Of a stretch of DNA of 64,000 nucleotides, positions 1 to 13,788 are shown piece after piece. The stretch spans positions 5,868,604 through 5,932,603 of the forward strand of contig OZ024742.1 of NCBI GenBank assembly GCA_964016885.1. Direction: 5' to 3'. The DNA comes from Eledone cirrhosa (Eukaryota > Mollusca > Cephalopoda > Octopoda > Eledonidae). The stretch's first letter is position 1, and each line of letters begins with the position of its first letter. The notes below the pieces were generated by a model. That model saw nothing but the letters and a program-made list of their open reading frames with translations, made no database searches and was not told the DNA's origin. Made by a program: the position numbers and the translations under genes.

Positions 1-50
1 TTTAGATCTGAAAGGTGCAGAACAGCCTGGCATAACTACCATACTATATA
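1..50 (+). repeat. 50-bp monomer with CTGAAAGG (left-edge variant)
   Basis: This monomer has CTGAAAGGTGCAG in place of CTGGAGGGGCAG, giving one extra base. Closely similar copies (mostly CTGAAAGGGGCAG) lie near 1289, 1336, 2123, 3010, 4826, 5872, 6558, 6658, 7645 and 8483. I saw none with the double A and the extra base after about 8.5 kb. It is therefore a marker of the left part of the array. Confidence 0.85.
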
Positions 51-99
51 TTTAGATCTGGAGGGGCAGAACAGCTTGACACAACTACCATACTATATA
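51..99 (+). repeat. Canonical 49-bp monomer (type a)
   Basis: This is a representative of the commonest class: TTTAGATCTG, then GAGGGGCAGAACAG, then C(C/T)TGGCACAACTACCA and TACTATATA. Here it carries the CTTGACAC sub-variant. The majority form contains no CpG dinucleotide and has about 45% GC. Frequent single-site variants change GGGGCAG to GGGGTAG, CAGCCTGG to CAGCATGG or CAGTCTGG, and CACAACTAC to CACAAGTAC or CATAACTAC. Confidence 0.95.
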
Positions 100-342
100 T
101 TTAGATCTGGAGGGGCAGAACAACCTGGAACAACTACCATACTATACATTTAGATCTGGAGGGGTAGAACAGCTTGGCATAACTAACATACTATATATTT
201 AGATCTGGAGGGGCAGAACAGTCTGGAACAACTACTATACTATATATTTAGATCTGGAGGGGCAGAACAGCCTGGTATAACTACCATACTAAATATTTAG
301 ATCTGGAGGGGCAGAACAGCTTGGCACAACTACCATACTATA

Positions 343-2010
343 TATTTAGATCTGGAGGGGCATAACAACCTGGAACAACTACCATACAATACATTTAGAT
401 CTGTATGGGTAGAACAGCTTGGCATAACTACCAAACTATATATTTAGATCTTGAGGGGTAGAACAGTCTGGCACAACTACCATACTATATATTTAGATCT
501 GGAGGGGTAGAACAGCTTGGCATAACTACCAAACTATATATTTAGATCTTGAGGGGTAGAACAGTCTGGCACAACTACCATACTATATATTTATATCTGG
601 AAGGGCAGAACAGCATGGCACAATTACCATACTATATATTTAGATCTGTAGGGGCAGAAGAGCCTGGCACAACTACCATACTATATATTTAGATCTGGAG
701 AGGCAGAACAGCTTGGCACAATTACCGTACTATATATTTAGATCTGGAGGAGCAGAAGAGCCTGGCACAACTAAAATACTGTATATTTAAATCTGGAGGG
801 GCAGAACAGCTTGGCACAACTACCATACTATATATTTAGATCTAGAGGTGGGAGTACAGCCTGGCACAAGTACCATACTTTATATTTAGATCTGGAGGTG
901 GGAGTACAGCCTGGCACAACTACCATACTATATATTTAGATTTGGAGGTGGAAGAAGAGCCTGGCACAACTACCATACTATATATTTATATCTGGCGGTG
1001 GAAGAACAACCTGGCACAAATACCCTACTATATATTTAGATCTGGAGGGGCAGAACAGCATAACACAACTACCATACTATATATTTAGATCTGGAGGGCA
1101 GAACAGCCTGGCACAAGTCCCATACTATATATTTAGATCTGGAGTGGCAGAACAGCTTGGCACAACTAACATAATATATATTTAGATCTGGAGGGGCAGA
1201 ACAGCATAACACAACTACCATACTATATATTTAGATCTGGAGGGGCAGAACAGACTGGCACAAGTACCATACTATATATTTAGATCTGAAAGGGGCAGAA
1301 CAGCCTGGCACAAATACCATACTATATATTTAGATCTGAAAGGGGCAGAACAGCTTGGCACAACTACCATACTATATATTTAGATCTGGAGGGGCATAAC
1401 AACCTGGAACAACTACCATACAATACATTTAGATCTGTATGGGTAGAACAGCTTGGCATAACTACCAAACTATATATTTAAATCTTGAGGGGTAGAACAG
1501 TCTGGCACAACTACCATACTATATATTTATATCTGGAAGGGCAGAACAGCATGGCACAATTACCATACTATATATTTAGATCTGTAGGGGCAGAAGAGCC
1601 TGGCACAACTACCATACTATATATTTAGATCTGGAGGGGCAGAACAGCTTGGCACAATTACCATACTATATATTTAGATCTGGAGGGGCAGAAGAGCCTG
1701 GCACAACTACAATACTGTATATTTAAATCTGGAGGGGCAGAACAGCTTGGCACAACAACCATACTATATATTTAGATCTAGAGGTGGGAGTACAGCCTGG
1801 CACAAGTACCATACTATATATTTATATCTGGCGGTGGAAGAACAACCTGGCACAAATACCCTACTATATATTTAGATCTGGAGGGGCAGAACAGCATAAC
1901 ACAACTACCATACTATATATTTAGATCCGGAGGGCAGAACAGCCTGGCACAAGTCCCATACTATATATTTAGATCTGGAGTGGCAGAACAGCTTGGCACA
2001 ACTAACATAA
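343..2010. repeat. Local duplication, offset about 1034 then 936 then 836 bp
   Basis: The distinctive CATAACAACC monomer followed by CTGTATGGGTAG lies at 361 and again at 1395 (offset 1034). The AAGGGCAGAACAGCATGG monomer lies at 601 and 1537 (offset 936). The CACAAGTCCC variant lies at 1112 and 1948 (offset 836). The offset falls by about two monomers each time, so the right copy has lost two pairs of monomers or the left copy has gained them. Confidence 0.85.
885..934 (+). repeat. 50-bp monomer, GGTGGGAGTACAG type
   Basis: This is a representative of a 50-bp class in which the purine-rich segment reads GGAGGTGGGAGTACAGCC. A sister class reads GGAGGTGGAAGAAGAGCC. Both are one base longer than the 49-bp class, and both are interspersed with it throughout the window. 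The mixture decides how reading frames run through the array, because 49 and 50 shift the frame in opposite directions. Confidence 0.93.
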
Positions 2011-5000
2011 TATATATTTAGATCTGGAGGGGCAGAACAGCATAACACAACTACCATACTATATATTTAGATCTGGAGGGGCAGAACAGCCTGGCACAAG
2101 TACCATACTATATATTTAGATCTGAAAGGGGCAGAACAGCCTGGCATAACTACCATACTATATATTTAGATCTGGAGGGGCAGAACAGCTTGGCTCAACT
2201 ACCATACTATATATCTAGATCTTGTGCGGCAGAACAACCTGGCACAACTACCATACTATACATTTAGATCTGGAGGGGTAGAACAGCTTGGCATAATTAT
2301 CATAATATATATTTAGATCTGGAGGGGCAGAACAGTCTGGCACAACTACTATACTATATATTTAGATCTGGAGGGGCAGAACATCATGGCACAACTACCA
2401 TACTATATATTGAGATCTGGAGGCGGGAGTACAGCCAGGCACAACTACCATACTATATATTTAAATCTGGAGGTGCAGAACAGTGTGGCACAACTACCAT
2501 ACTATATATTTAGATCTGGAGGGGAAGAACAGCCTGGCACAACTTCCATAATATATATTTATATCTGTAGTGGTAGAACAATCTGGCACAATTACCATAC
2601 TATATATTTAGATCTGGAGGGGCAGAACGGCTTGGCACAACTACCATACGATATATATTTAGATCTGGAGGTATGAGTACAGCCTGGTACATCTACCATA
2701 CTATATATTTAGATTTGGAGTTGGGAGTACAGCCTGGCACAACTACCATACTATATATTTAGATCTGGAGGTAGAAGAAGAGCCTGGCACAACTACCATA
2801 CTATATATTTAGATCTGGAGGTGGAAGAAGAGCCTGGCACAACTACCATACTATATATTTTGATCTGGAGGTGGGAGTACAGCCTGGCACAACTACCATA
2901 CTATATATTTAGATCTGGAGGGGCAGAACAGCATAACACAACTACTATACTATATATTTAAATCTGGAGGGGCAGAACATCCTGGCACAAGTACTATACT
3001 ATATATTTTGATCTGAAAGGGGCAGAACTGCCTGGCATAAATACCATACTATATATTTAGATCTGGAGGGGCAGAACAGCTTGGCACAACTACCATACTA
3101 TATATTTAGATCTGGAGGGGCAGAACAACCTGTCACAACTACCATATTATACATTTAGATCTGGAGAGGTAGAACAGCTTGGCATAAGTACAAAACTATA
3201 TATTTACATCTGCAAAGGCAGAACAGTCTGGCACAACTACTATACTATATATTTAGATCTGGAGGGGCAGAACAGTCAGGCACCACTACCATACTATATA
3301 TTTAGATCTGGAAGTGGGAGAAGAGCCTGGCACAACTACCATACTATATATTTAAATCTGGAGGGGCAGAACAGCTTGGCACAACTACCATACTATATAT
3401 TTTGATCTGGAGGTGGGAGTACAGCCAGGCACAACTACCATACTATATATTCAGATCTGGAGGGGAAGAACAGCCTGGCACAACTACCATACTATATATT
3501 TAGATCTGGAGTGGCAGAACAGCATAACACAACTACCATACTATATATTTAGATCTGGAGGCGCAGAACAGCTTGGCACAACTACCATACTATATATTTA
3601 GATCTGGAGGGGCAGAACAGCATGGCACATCTACCATACTATATATTTAAATCTGGAGGGGCAGAATAACCTGTCACAATTACCATACTATATATTTAGA
3701 TCTGGAGGGGCAGAACAGCATAACACAACTACCATACTATATATTTAGATCTGGAGGGGCAGAACAGTCTGGCACAAGTACCATACTATATATTTAGATC
3801 TGAAAGGGACAGAACAGCCTGGCATAACTACCATACTATATATTTAAATCTGGAGGGGCAGAACAGCTTGGCACAACTACCATATTATATATTTAGATCT
3901 GGAGCGGCAGACCAACCTGGCACAACTACCATACTATACATTTAGATCTGGAGGGGTAGAACAGCTTGGCATAACTACCATAATATATATTTAGATCTGG
4001 AGGGGCAGAACAGTCTGGCACAACTACTATACTATATATTTAGATCTGGAGGGGCAGAACAGCATGGCACAGCTACCATACTATATATTTAAATCTGGAG
4101 GGGCAGAATAACCTGGCACAAATACCATACTATATATTGAGATCTGGAGGTGGGAGTACAGCCTGGCACAACTACCATAATATATATTTAGATCTGGAGG
4201 TGGAAGAAGAGGCTGGCACAACTATCATACTATATATTTAGATCTGGAGGGGAAGAACAGCCTGGCACAACTACCATAATATATATTTATATCTGGAGGG
4301 GTAGAACAACCTGGCACAATTACCATACTATATATTTAGATCTGGAAGGGCAGAACAGCTTGGCACATCTACCATACTATATATTTAGATCTGGAGGCAG
4401 GTGTACATCCTGGCACAACTACCATACTATATATTTAGATCTGGAGGTGGGAGTACAGTCTGGCACAACTACCATACTATATATTTAGATCTGGAGGTAG
4501 AAGAAGAGCCTGGCACAACTACCATACTATATATTTAGATCTGGAGGTGGGAGTACAGCCTGGCACAACTACCATACTATATATTTAGATCTGGAGGTAG
4601 AAGAAGAGCCTGGCACAACTATCATGCTATATATTTAGATCTGGAGGTGGAAGAAGAGCCTGGCACAACAACCATACTATATATTTAGATCCGGTGGTGG
4701 GAGTACAGCCTGGCACAACAACCATGCTATATATTTAGATCTGGAGGGGCAGAACAGCATAATACAACTACCATACTATATATTTAGATCTGGAGTTGCG
4801 GAACATCCTGGCACAAGTACCATACTATATATTTAGATCTGAAAGAGGCAGAACAGCCTGGCATAAATACCATACTATATATTTAGATCTGGAGGGGCAG
4901 AACAACCTGGCATAACTACCATACAATATATTTAGATCTGGAGAGGCAGAACAGCTTGGCACAACTACCATACTATACATTTAGATCTGGAGGGGCAGAC

Positions 5001-7199
5001 CAACCTGGAACAACTACCATATTATACATTTAGATCTGGAGGGGTAGAACAGCTTGGCATAACTACCATACTATATATTTAGATCTGGAGGGGCAGAACA
5101 GTCTAGCACAACTACTATACTATATATTTAAATCTGGAGGGGCAGATCAGCATGGCACAACTACCATACTATATATTTAGATCTGCAGGGGCAAAAGAGC
5201 CTGGCACAACTACCATACTATATATTTAGATCTGGAGGGACAGAACAGTCAGGAACCACTACCATACTATATATTTAGATCTGGAGGGGTAGAAGAGCCT
5301 GGCACAACTACCATCATTTATATTTAAATCTGGACGGGCAGAACAGCTTGGCATATCTACCATACTATATATTTAGATCTGGAGGTGGGAGTACAGCCAG
5401 GCACAACTACCATACTATATATTTAGATCTGGAAGTGGAAGAAGAGCCTGGCACAACTACCATACTATATATTTAGATCTGGAGGGGCAGAACAACCTGG
5501 CACAACTACCATACTATACATTTAGATCTGGAGGGGTAGAACAGCTTGTCATAACTACCATACTATATATTTAGATCTGGAGGGGCAGAACAGTCTGGCA
5601 CAACTACTATACTATATATTTAGATCTGGAGGGGCAGAACAGCCTGGCACAAGTACCATACTATATATTTAGATCTGGAGGGGCAGAACAGCTTGGCACA
5701 ACTACCATACTATATATTTAGATCTGGAGAGGAGGAACAACCTGGCACAACTACCATACTATATATTTAGATCTGGAGGGGCAGAACAGCATAACACAAC
5801 TACCATACTATATATTTAGATCTGGAGGGACAGAACAGCCTGGCACAAGTACCATACTATATATTTAGATCTGAAAGGGGCAGAACATCCTGTCATAACT
5901 ACCATACTATACATTTAGATCTGGAGGGTTAGAACAGTTTGGCATAACTACCATACTATATATTTAGATCTGGAGGGGCAGAACACACTGGCACAACTAC
6001 TATCTATATATTTAGATCTGGAGGGACAGAACAGCATGGCACAACTACCATACTATATATTTAAATCTGGATGGGCAGAATAACCTGGCACAAATACCAT
6101 ACTATATATTTAGATCTGGAGGTGGGAGTACAGCCTGGCACAACTACCATACTATATATTTAAATCTGGAGGGGCAGAACAGTCTGGCACAACTACCATA
6201 CTATATATTTAGATCTGGTTGTGGAAGAAGAGCCTGGCACAACTAACATACTATATATTTAGATCTGGAGGGGCAGAACAGCTTGGCACAACTACCATAC
6301 TATATATTTATATCTGGCGGTGGAAGAACAACCTGGCACAACTACCATACTATATATTTAGATCTGGAGGTGGAAGAACAACCTGGCACAACTACCATTC
6401 TATATATTTATATCTGGAGGGGCAGAACAGTCTGGTATAACTACCATTCTATATATTTAGATCTGGAGGGGCAGAACAGCCTGGCACAACTACCATACTA
6501 TACATTTAGATCTGGAAGGGTAGAACAGCTTGGCACAACTACCATATTATATATTTAGATCTGAAAGGGGCAGAACAGCCTGGCATAACTACCATACTAT
6601 ATATTTAGATCTGGAGGGGCAGAACAGCCTGGCACAAGTACCATACTATATATTTAGATCTGAAAGGGGCAGAAGAGCCTGGCATAACTACCATACTATA
6701 TATTTAGATCTGGAGGAGCAGAACAGCTTGACACAACTACCATACTATATATTTAGATCTGGAGGTGCCGAACAACTTGACACAACTACCATACTATACA
6801 TTTAGATCTGGAGGGGTAGAACAGCTTGGCATAACTACCATACTATATATTTAGATCTGGAGGGGCAGAAGAGTCTGGCACAACTACTATACTATATATT
6901 TAGATCTAGAGGGGGAGAACAGCCTGGTATAACTACCATACTAAATATTTATATCTGGAGGGGCAGAACAGCTTGGCACAACTACCATACTATATATTGA
7001 TATCTGGAGGGGCAGAACAAGCTGGAACAACTACCATACGATGCATTTAGATCTGGAAGGGTAGAACAGCTTGGCATAACTACCATACTATATATTTAGA
7101 TCTGGAGGGGCAGAACAGTCTGGCACAACTACTATACTATATATTTAGATCTGGAGGGGCAGAACAGCATGGCACAACTACCATACTATATATTTAAAT

Positions 7200-8380
7200 C
7201 TGGAGGGGCAGAACAGCTTGGCACAACAACCATACTATATATTTAGATCTAGAGGTGGGAGTACAGCCTGGCACAACTGCCATACTTTATATTTAGATCT
7301 GGAGGTGGTAGTACAGCCTGGCACAACTACCATACTATATATTTAGATTTGGAGGTGGAAGAAGAGCCTGGCACAACTACCATACTATATATTTATATCT
7401 GACGGTGGAAGAACAACCTGGCACAACTACCCTACAATATATTTAGATCTGGAGGGGCAGAACAGCATAACACAACTACCATACTATATATTTAGATCTG
7501 GAGGGGCAGAACAGCATGGCACAACTACCATAATATATATTTAGATCTGGAGTGGCAGAACAGTTGGCACATCTACCATACTGTATATTTAGATCTGGAG
7601 GGGAAGAACAACCTGGCACAACTACCATACTATATATTTAGATCTGAAAGGGGCAGAACATCCTGGCATAACTACCATACTATATATTTAGATCTGGAGG
7701 GGCAGAACAGCATGGCACAACTACCATAATATATATTTAAATCGGGAGGGGCAGAATAACCTGGCACAAATACCATACTATATATTGAGATCTGGAGGTG
7801 GGAGTACAGCCTGGCACAACTACCATACTATATATTTAAATCTGGAGGGGTAGAACAGCTTGGCACAACTACCATACTATATATTTAGATCTGGAGGTGG
7901 AAGAAGAGTCTGGCACAACTACCATACATTATATTTAGATCTGGAGGGGCAGAACAGCTTAGCACAACAACCATACTATATATTTAGATCTAGAGGTGGG
8001 AGTACAGCCTGGCACAACTGCCATACTTTATATTTAGATCTGGAGGTGGGAGTACAGCCTGGCACAACTACCATACTATATATTTAGATTTGGATGTGGA
8101 AGAAGAGCCTGGCACAACTACCATACTATATATTTATATCTGGCGGTGGAAGAACAACCTGGCACAACTACCCTACTATATATTTTGATGTGGAGGGGCA
8201 GAACAGCATAACACAACTACTATACTATATATTTAGATCTGGAGGGGCAGAACAGCCTGGCACAAGTACCATACTATATATTTAGATCTGGAGTGGCAGA
8301 TCAGTTGGCACAACTACCATACTGTATATTTAGATCTGGAGGGGAAGAACAACCTGGCACAACTACCATTCTATATATTT
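7200..8380. repeat. Local tandem duplication, 741-bp offset
   Basis: About 430 bp beginning near 7200 recurs 741 bp downstream (about 15 monomers). Shared rare features are CTAGAGGTGGGAG, AACTGCCATACTTTATA (7261 and 8002 regions) and the one-base-shorter CAGTTGGCAC (7561 and 8302). The copies differ at several sites, for example GATTTGGAGG versus GATTTGGATG, so the event is not very recent. Confidence 0.82.
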
Positions 8381-9719
8381 AGATCTGGAGGGGCAGAACA
8401 GCATAACACAACTACCATACTATATATTTAGATCTGGAGAGGCAGAACAGCCTGGCACAACTACCATACTATATATTTAGATCTGAAAGTGGCAGAACAG
8501 CCTGGCATAACTACCATACTATATATTTAGATCTGGAGGGGCAGAACAGCTTGGCACAACTACCATACTATATATTTAGATCTGGTGCGGCAGAACAACC
8601 TAGCACAACTACCATACTATACATTTAGATCTGGAGGGGTAGAACAGCTTGGCATAACTACCATACTATATATTTAGATCTGGAGGGGCAGAACAGTCTG
8701 GCACAACTACTATACTATATATTTAGATCTGGAGGGGCAGAACAGCATGGCACAACTACCATAATATATATTTAAATCTGGAGGGGCAGAATAACCTGGC
8801 ACAAATACCATACTATATATTGAGATCTGGATGTGGAAGTACAGCCTGGCACAACTACCATACTATATATTTAAATCTGGAGGAGCAGAACAGTCTGGCA
8901 CAACTACCATACAATATATTTAGATCTGGAGGTGGAAGAAAAGCCTGGCACATCTACCATACTATATATTTAGATCTGGAGGGGAAGAACAGCCTGGCAC
9001 AACTACCATAATATATATTTATATCTGGAGGGTTAGAACAACCTGGCACAATTACCATACTATATTTTTAGATCTGGAGGGGCAGAACGGCTTGGCACAA
9101 CTACCATACTATATATTTATATCTGGCGGTGGAAGAACAACCTGGCACAACTACCATACTATATATTTAGATCTGGAGGTGGAAGAACAACCTGGCACAA
9201 ATACCATATTGTATATTTAGATCTGGAGTGGCAGGACAGCCTGGCACAACTACCATACTATACATTTAGATCTGGAGGGGCAGAACAGACTGGCATAACT
9301 ACCATATTATATATTTAGATCTGGAGTGGCAGAACAGCCTGGCACAACTTGCATACTATATATTTAGATCTGGAGAGGCAGAACAACTTGGCACAACTAC
9401 CATACTATACATTTAGATCTGGAAGGGCCAGAACAGCCTGGCATAACTACCATACTATATAATTAGATCTGGAGGGGCAGAATAGCCTGGCACAAGTACC
9501 ATACTATATATTTAGATCTGGAGAGGCAGAACAACCTGGCACAACTACAATACTATACATTTAGATCTGGAGGGGTAGAACAGATTGGCATAACTGCCAT
9601 ACTAAATATTTAGATCTGCAGGGGCAGAACAGCTTGGCACAACTAACATTCTATATATTTAGATCTGGAGGGGCAGAACAGCATAACACAACTACCATAC
9701 TATATATTTAGATCTGGAG

Positions 9720-10950
9720 AGGCAGAACAGCCTGGCACAACTATCCATACTATATATTTAGATCTGGAGGGGCAGAACAACCTGGCACAACTACCATACT
9801 ATACATTTAGAGCTGGAGGGGTAGAACAGCTTGGCACAACTACCATACTATATATTTAGATCTGGAGGGCAGAACAGTCTGGCACAACTACTATACTATA
9901 TATTTAGATCTGGAGAGGCAGAACAGCATGGCACAACTACCATACTATATATTCAAATCTGGAGGGGCAGAATAACCTAGCACAAATACCATACTATATA
10001 TTTAGATTTGGTGGTGGTAGTACAGCCTCGCACAACTACCATACTATATATTTAAATCTGGAGGGGCAGAATAACCTGGCACAACTACCATACTATATAT
10101 ATTTAGATCTGGAGGTGGAAGAAGAGCCTGGCACAACTACCATACTATATATTTAGATCTGAAGGGGTAGAACAGCTTGGAACAATTACCATATTATATA
10201 TTTAGATCTGGAGTGGCAGAACAGTCTGGCACCACTATCATACTATATATTTAGATCTGGAGGGGCAGAAGAGCCTGGCACAACTACCATACTATATATT
10301 TAAATCTGGAGGGGTAGAACAGCTTGGCACAACTACCATACTATATATTTAGATCTGGAGGTGGAAGAAGAGCCTGGCACAACTACCATACTTTATATTT
10401 AGATCTGGAGGTGCGAGTACAGCCTGGCACAACTACCATACTATACATTTGGACCTGGATGTGGAAGAAGTGCCTGGCAAAACTAACATACATATATTTA
10501 GATCTGGAGGTGGGAGTAGAGCCTGGCACAACTACCATAATATATATTTAAATCAGGAGGGGCAGAATAACCTGGCACAACTAGCATACTATATATTAAA
10601 ATCTGGAGGGGTAGAACAACCTGGCACAATCACCATACTATATATTTAGATCTGGAGCGGCAGAACAGCCTGGCACAAGTACCATACTATTTATTTAGAT
10701 CTGGAGGGGCAGAACAGCTTGGCACAACTACCATACTATATATTTAAATCTGGAGGGGCAGAATAACCTAGCACAACTACCATACTATATATTTAGATCT
10801 GGAGGTGGAAGAAGAGCCTGGCACGACTACCATACTAAATATTTAGATCTGGAGAGGCAGAACAGCCTGGCACAAGTACCATACTATTTATTTAGATCTG
10901 GAGGGGCAGAACAGCTTGGCACAACTACCATACTATATATTTATATCTGT
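9720..10950. repeat. 1.2-kb block, first copy (7721-bp offset)
   Basis: This segment is repeated at 17,441-18,671 with a constant offset of 7721 bp. Anchors are ACTATCCATAC (9741/17,462), the 51-bp monomer, GTGGAAGAAGTGCCTGG (10,461/18,182), the rare TTAAAATCTGG monomer and the CTATTTATTTAG tail. Identity ends where copy one reads CTGTAGGGG and copy two reads CTGTCGGTGG. Confidence 0.85.
10051..10101 (+). repeat. 51-bp monomer with extended TATATATA tail
   Basis: This monomer starts TTTAAATCTGG, so it lacks the BglII site. It carries CAGAATAACC and ends with two extra bases in the AT tail (CTATATATATTTAG across the junction). The same form recurs near 17,820, 21,512, 24,221, 31,608 and 36,726. 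It marks related blocks and shows slippage of the TA dinucleotide run at the monomer boundary. Confidence 0.9.
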
Positions 10951-13740
10951 AGGGGCAGAAGAGCCTGGCACAGATACCATAATATATATCTACATCTGGA
11001 GGGGCAGATCAGCCTGGCACAACTAGCATACTATATATTTAGATCTGGAGGGGCAGAACAACCTGGCACAGCTACCATACTATATATTTAGATTTAGACG
11101 TGGAAGAAGAGCCTGTCACAACTACCCTACTATATATTTAGATCTGGAGGGGCAGAAAAGCCTGGCACTACTACCATACTATATATTTAGATCTGGAGGT
11201 GGAAGAACAATCTGGCATAACTACCATACTATATATTTAGATCTGGAGGGGCAGAACAGTCTGGCACAACTACTATACTATATATTTAGATCTGGAGGGG
11301 CAGAACAGCATGGCACAACTACAATACTATATATTTAGATCTGGAGAGGCAGAACAGCATGGCACAAATACCATACTATATATTTAGATCTGGACGGGTA
11401 GAACAACCTGGCACAATTACCAAACTATATATTTAGATCTGGAGGGGCAGAACAGCATAACACAACTGCCATACTATATATTTAGATCTGGAGGGGCAGA
11501 TTAGCCTGGCACAAGTACCATACTATATATTTAGATCTGGAGGTGCAGAACAGCTTGGCACAACTACCATACTATGTATTTATATCTGTCGGTGGAAGAA
11601 CAACCTGGCAAAACTACCATACTATATATGTAGATCTGGAGGGGCAGAACAGCCTGGCACAACTACCCTACTATATATTTAGATCTGGAGGGGCAGAACA
11701 GCCTGGCACAACTACCATACTATATATTTAGATCTGGAGGGGCAGAAGAGCCTTGGATAACTACCATAGTATATATTTAGTTCTGGAGGGGCAGAAGAGA
11801 CTTGGATAACTACCATACTATATATTTAAATCTGGAGGGGCAGAATAACCTGGCACAACTACCATACTATATATTTAGATCTGGAGGAGCAGAAGAACCT
11901 GGCACAACTACCATACTATATATTTAGATCTGGAGGTGGAAGAAAAACCTGGCACAACTACCATACTATATATTTAGATCTGGAGGGGCAGAACAGCCTG
12001 GCACAACTACCATACTATATATTTAGAATTGTAGGGGCAGAACAGCCTGGCATAACTACCATACTATATATTTAGATCTGGAGGGGTGGAACAGCTTGGC
12101 ACAACTACCATACTATATATTTAGATTTGCAGGGGAAGAACTGTCTGACACAAATACTGTACTATATATTTAGATCTGGAGGGGCAGAACAGCATGGCAC
12201 AACTGCCATACTATATATTTAGATCTGTAGGGGCAGAATAGTCTTGCTCAACTACCATACTATATATTTTGATCTGGAGCTGTAGAACAGCTTGGTATAA
12301 TTACCATATTATATATTTAGATCTGGAGGGGCAGAACACTCTGGCACCACTACCATACTATATATATAAATCTGGAGGGGCAAAAGATCCTGGCACAACT
12401 ACCATACTATATATTTAAATCTGGAGGTTCAGAACAGCTTGGCACAACTACCATATTATATATTTACATTTGGAGGTGGAAGAAGAGCCTGGCACAACTA
12501 CCATATTTTATATTTAGATCTGGAGGTGGGAGTACAGCCTGGCACAACTACGATACTATATATTTAGATCTGGAGGTGGGAGTACAGCCTGGCACAACTA
12601 CCATACTATATATTTAAATCTGGAGGGGCAGAATAACCTGGCACAACTAGCAAACTATATATTTAGATCTGGAGGTGGAAGAAGTGCCTGGCACAACTAC
12701 CATACTATATATTTAGATCTGGAGGGGTAGAACAACCTGGCACAATTACCATACTATATATTTGGATCTGGAGGGGCAGAACAGCCTAACAAAACTACCA
12801 TACTATATATTTAGATCTGAAGGGGCAGAACAGCCTGGCACAAGTACCATACTATATATTTGGATCTGGAGGGGCAGAACAGCCTAACAAACCTACCATA
12901 CTATATATTTAGATCTGAAGGGGCAGAACAGCCTGGCACAAGTACCATACTATATATTTAAATCTGGAGGGGTAGAACAGCTTTGCACAACTACCATACT
13001 ATATACTTAGATCTGGAGGGGAATAACAGCCTGGCACAACTACCATACTATATATTTAGATCTGGAGGGGTAGAACAACCTGGCACAATTACCATACTAT
13101 ATATTTAGAACTGGAGGGGCAGAACAGCATAACACAACTACCATACTATATATTTAAATCTAGAGGAGTAGAACAGCCTGGCACAAGTACCATACTATAT
13201 ATTTAGATCTGGAGGTGCAGAACAGCTTGGCACAACTACCATACTATATATTTATATCTGGAGGGTCAGAACAACCTGGCACAACTACCATACTATACAT
13301 TTAGATCTCGAGGGGTAGAACAGTCTGGCACCACTACCATACTATATACTTAGATCTGGAGGGAAATAACAGCCTGGCATAACTACCATACTATATATTT
13401 AGATCTGGAGGGGTAGAACAACCTGGCACAATTACCATACTATATATTTAGAACTGGAGGGGCAGAACAGCATAACACAACTACTATACTATATATTTAG
13501 ATCTGTAGGGGCAGAAGTGCCTGGCACAACTACCATATTATATATTTAGATCTGGAAAGGTAGAACAGCTTGGCACAATTACCATACTATATATTTAGAT
13601 CTGGAGGGGCAGAAGAGCCTTGGATAACTACCATACTATATAATTAAATCTGGAGGGAAAGAATAACCTGGCACAACTAGCATATTATATATTTAGATCT
13701 GGAGGAGAAGAAGAGCCTGGCACAACTACCATACTATATA

Positions 13741-13788
13741 TTTAGATCTGGAGGGCCAGAACAACCTGACACAACTAGCATATATATA
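13741..13788 (+). repeat. 48-bp monomer, CTAGCATATATATA tail
   Basis: This monomer has GAGGGCCAGAACAACCTGAC and a shortened tail CTAGCATATATATA in place of CTACCATACTATATA. Copies recur near 15,505, 22,558, 25,424, 32,750, 37,868, 43,973, 47,268, 51,696, 54,006, 57,351, 59,515 and 63,057. None was seen before 13.7 kb. It is a useful diagnostic of the centre and right of the array. Confidence 0.88.

Larger units (their letters stand above)
1..9700. repeat. Left mosaic zone of diverse monomers
   Basis: This zone holds only satellite monomers and no gene. Neighbouring monomers differ at several sites each, and no kilobase-scale period is sustained. Only short local duplications are visible. It carries the CTGAAAGG and CTGGCGGTGG variants and lacks the CAAAACTACC and CATATATATA variants found to the right. 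This is what an older or less often homogenised edge of an array would look like; that reading is inference. Confidence 0.8.

Noticed and set aside
2386..2676. 96-codon open frame in the left zone, and about 60 similar frames of 60-112 codons elsewhere
   Set aside because: All lie on one strand, all are built from the same three peptide phases, and all end at TTTAG, TTTAAA-type or CAGAATAA-type stops supplied by the monomer. I list none as genes.
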